A stretch of 37,675 nt of DNA from a virus. How positions within the stretch are numbered: position 1 is the first letter of the stretch; every line of letters begins with the position of its first letter. The stretch is from IMG/VR virus record IMGVR_UViG_3300025820_000004, positions 1 through 37,675 of that record; one strand, written 5' to 3'. Positions 36,879 through 37,675 of this stretch are shown in pieces. The notes below the pieces were generated by a model. It saw only the letters and a program-made list of their open reading frames with translations. It searched no databases and was not told the DNA's origin. Both the position numbers and the translations under genes were made by a program.

Positions 36879-37159
36879 AAGGGATTGTATCCTAATGCTT
36901 TAAATCTTTCTATTGTTTCTTCATTGGTGACTGGTTTTTTAATACTTTGCCTTTTATATTTCAATTTGGCAATTTTATTTTCATATTCCAGTTGCTGTTT
37001 TTGTAAGTCCAATAATTGTGTTTCAATTGCTTCAATTCTTTCATTCAACTTTTTGATTATTTTTTCATTATAAGAGGTTGTTTGCCATAGAAATATATTT
37101 GTTATCAGTAAATAGGCAATTAAGACGATTACTGCTATGATAATAATTTTTTTTGTCAT
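36875..37159 (-). CDS. Membrane-anchored coiled-coil protein, inner-spanin-like
   Basis: A 94-residue protein with an N-terminal membrane anchor (IIIIAVIVLIAYLLITNIFL) followed by a coiled coil (KKLNERIEAIETQLLDLQKQ) and a basic tail. This is the plan of Rz-type inner-membrane spanins. It is coupled to both neighbours by ATGA overlaps. The pair suggests host lysis of a two-membrane cell. Confidence 0.6.
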   Translation of the reverse strand: MTKKIIIIAVIVLIAYLLITNIFLWQTTSYNEKIIKKLNERIEAIETQLLDLQKQQLEYENKIAKLKYKRQSIKKPVTNEETIERFKALGYNPL

Positions 37160-37413
37160 CTCGTTAGAGTGGTTATTAATAAAGTAATTGTTGCTACTGC
37201 TATTGAAACTGTTAGAGATATAAGAGTAAAGTATACTCTATCTACTTTGGAGGTTATTTTATTTAATTGAGATTCCATTTTATCTATAGAATTGACAAGC
37301 TCATTATATCGTTGGTCACATAAATCTCTACTGACAATGTCCATTTCATTTAGAACTTCTTTTACTAAAGCTTTAATTAATATTGGATTAATCTCACCAG
37401 AAGTTGTATCCAT
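37156..37413 (-). CDS. XhlA/holin-like membrane protein
   Basis: An 85-residue protein: charged helical N-terminal part (ALVKEVLNEMDIVSRDLCDQ), coiled-coil centre (NSIDKMESQLNKITSKVDRV) and a C-terminal membrane span (FTLISLTVSIAVATITLLIT). The arrangement resembles XhlA-type proteins that accompany holins. Adjacent to the spanin-like genes. No endolysin gene lies in the window; it may be beyond the right edge. Confidence 0.6.
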   Translation of the reverse strand: MDTTSGEINPILIKALVKEVLNEMDIVSRDLCDQRYNELVNSIDKMESQLNKITSKVDRVYFTLISLTVSIAVATITLLITTLTR

Positions 37414-37675
37414 TATCCCCTCCTGCCCTGTAATATTGCCCCCATTTATAAATATATATGCTATAATTGTAATTTATATCGCAAGCAGACTTAAACATCT
37501 TACAAACTCCATTTACTTTCCATACACAGACATTCCCTCTTAAACAATTGTTTTTGCAGTCTTTCCATTTCCATGAATTAGCTTTCTTACATTCTCTAAT
37601 TACCCAATTACCTCCATTGAACATTTGATAAGTGACAAATAATTTTTTACAAGGATTTTGCTTGTGTATGAGTTT
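37394..37675 (-). CDS. Partial Cys-rich protein, 5' end beyond the window
   Basis: The frame is open to the right edge (93 codons visible), so the gene starts outside; an internal ATG at 37624 has no ribosome site. The visible part is Cys- and Trp-rich (CKKANSWKWKDCKNNCLRGN, then CVWKVNGVCKMFKSAC), suggesting disulfides and an extracellular or virion location, and ends YKWGQYYRAGGDNGYNFW. Overlaps the holin-like gene by 20 bases. Could be the end of a fibre or a secreted protein. Confidence 0.55.
   Translation of the reverse strand, partial: KLIHKQNPCKKLFVTYQMFNGGNWVIRECKKANSWKWKDCKNNCLRGNVCVWKVNGVCKMFKSACDINYNYSIYIYKWGQYYRAGGDNGYNFW

Noticed and set aside
1-37675. tRNA or rRNA genes, diversity-generating retroelement, integrase
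   Set aside because: No cloverleaf, rRNA segment, reverse transcriptase or tyrosine/serine recombinase was seen on either strand.

Overview
The window is a strongly AT-rich segment of a tailed bacteriophage genome, or of an integrated prophage. It carries a P22-type portal, a large terminase, an HK97-like coat, a scaffold-like protein, a putative head adaptor, very large putative ejection proteins and lysis-type membrane proteins. No tape measure, sheath or tail tube is visible, so a short-tailed (podovirus-like) virion is the best reading. Promoters are bacterial sigma70 type (TTGACA-N17-TATAAT-like) and starts have Shine-Dalgarno sites, so the host is bacterial. The spanin-like proteins suggest a two-membrane host. 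A viral ring nuclease, an archaeal-type resolvase and Lys/Glu/Ile-rich proteins suggest a thermophile with type III CRISPR immunity. The host clade is inference only.

Layout. (1) 1-6574, minus strand: KTSC protein, small proteins, terminase, portal and a partial structural gene running off the left edge. (2) 6575-8065: non-coding control region with a duplicated module and a phased iteron array. (3) 8066-12888, minus strand: six separate gene cassettes, each with its own near-identical promoter, a 5'-terminal hairpin and a terminator. One cassette encodes a DUF1874/AcrIII-1 ring nuclease. The other five encode small proteins of one unrecognised, mostly paralogous family. (4) 13147-13948: a tiny plus-strand ORF, a small gene and a GGTAAAC iteron array with an AT-rich core, a candidate replication origin. 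(5) 13964-16154, minus strand: primase-helicase and a double AbrB-fold protein. (6) 16261-21466, plus strand: early recombination operon (ERF annealing protein, Cas4-like nuclease, sliding-clamp-like protein, resolvase, IS110-C-terminal-like protein). (7) 21470-22712: an IS605/IS1341-type tnpB element. (8) 22741-23975: about 30 copies of a 34-bp-period repeat between the convergent operons. (9) 23982-37675, minus strand: late virion genes and lysis genes, running off the right edge. The two minus-strand late blocks read as one operon if the window is a linearised circular or permuted genome: terminase, portal, (edge), lysis, scaffold, coat, adaptor, ejection proteins.

The most unusual system is the cassette island. 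Beyond the ring nuclease and the shared 5' hairpin, the coding sequences of five of the six genes are built from consecutive inverted repeats with perfect arms of up to 13 bp, often enclosing the stop codon. In two paralogues a hairpin is kept at the same codons while both arms have changed. I read this as selection for heavily folded mRNAs, possibly protecting anti-defence transcripts from RNA-targeting immunity or single-strand RNases. The second unusual element is the 34-bp repeat array.
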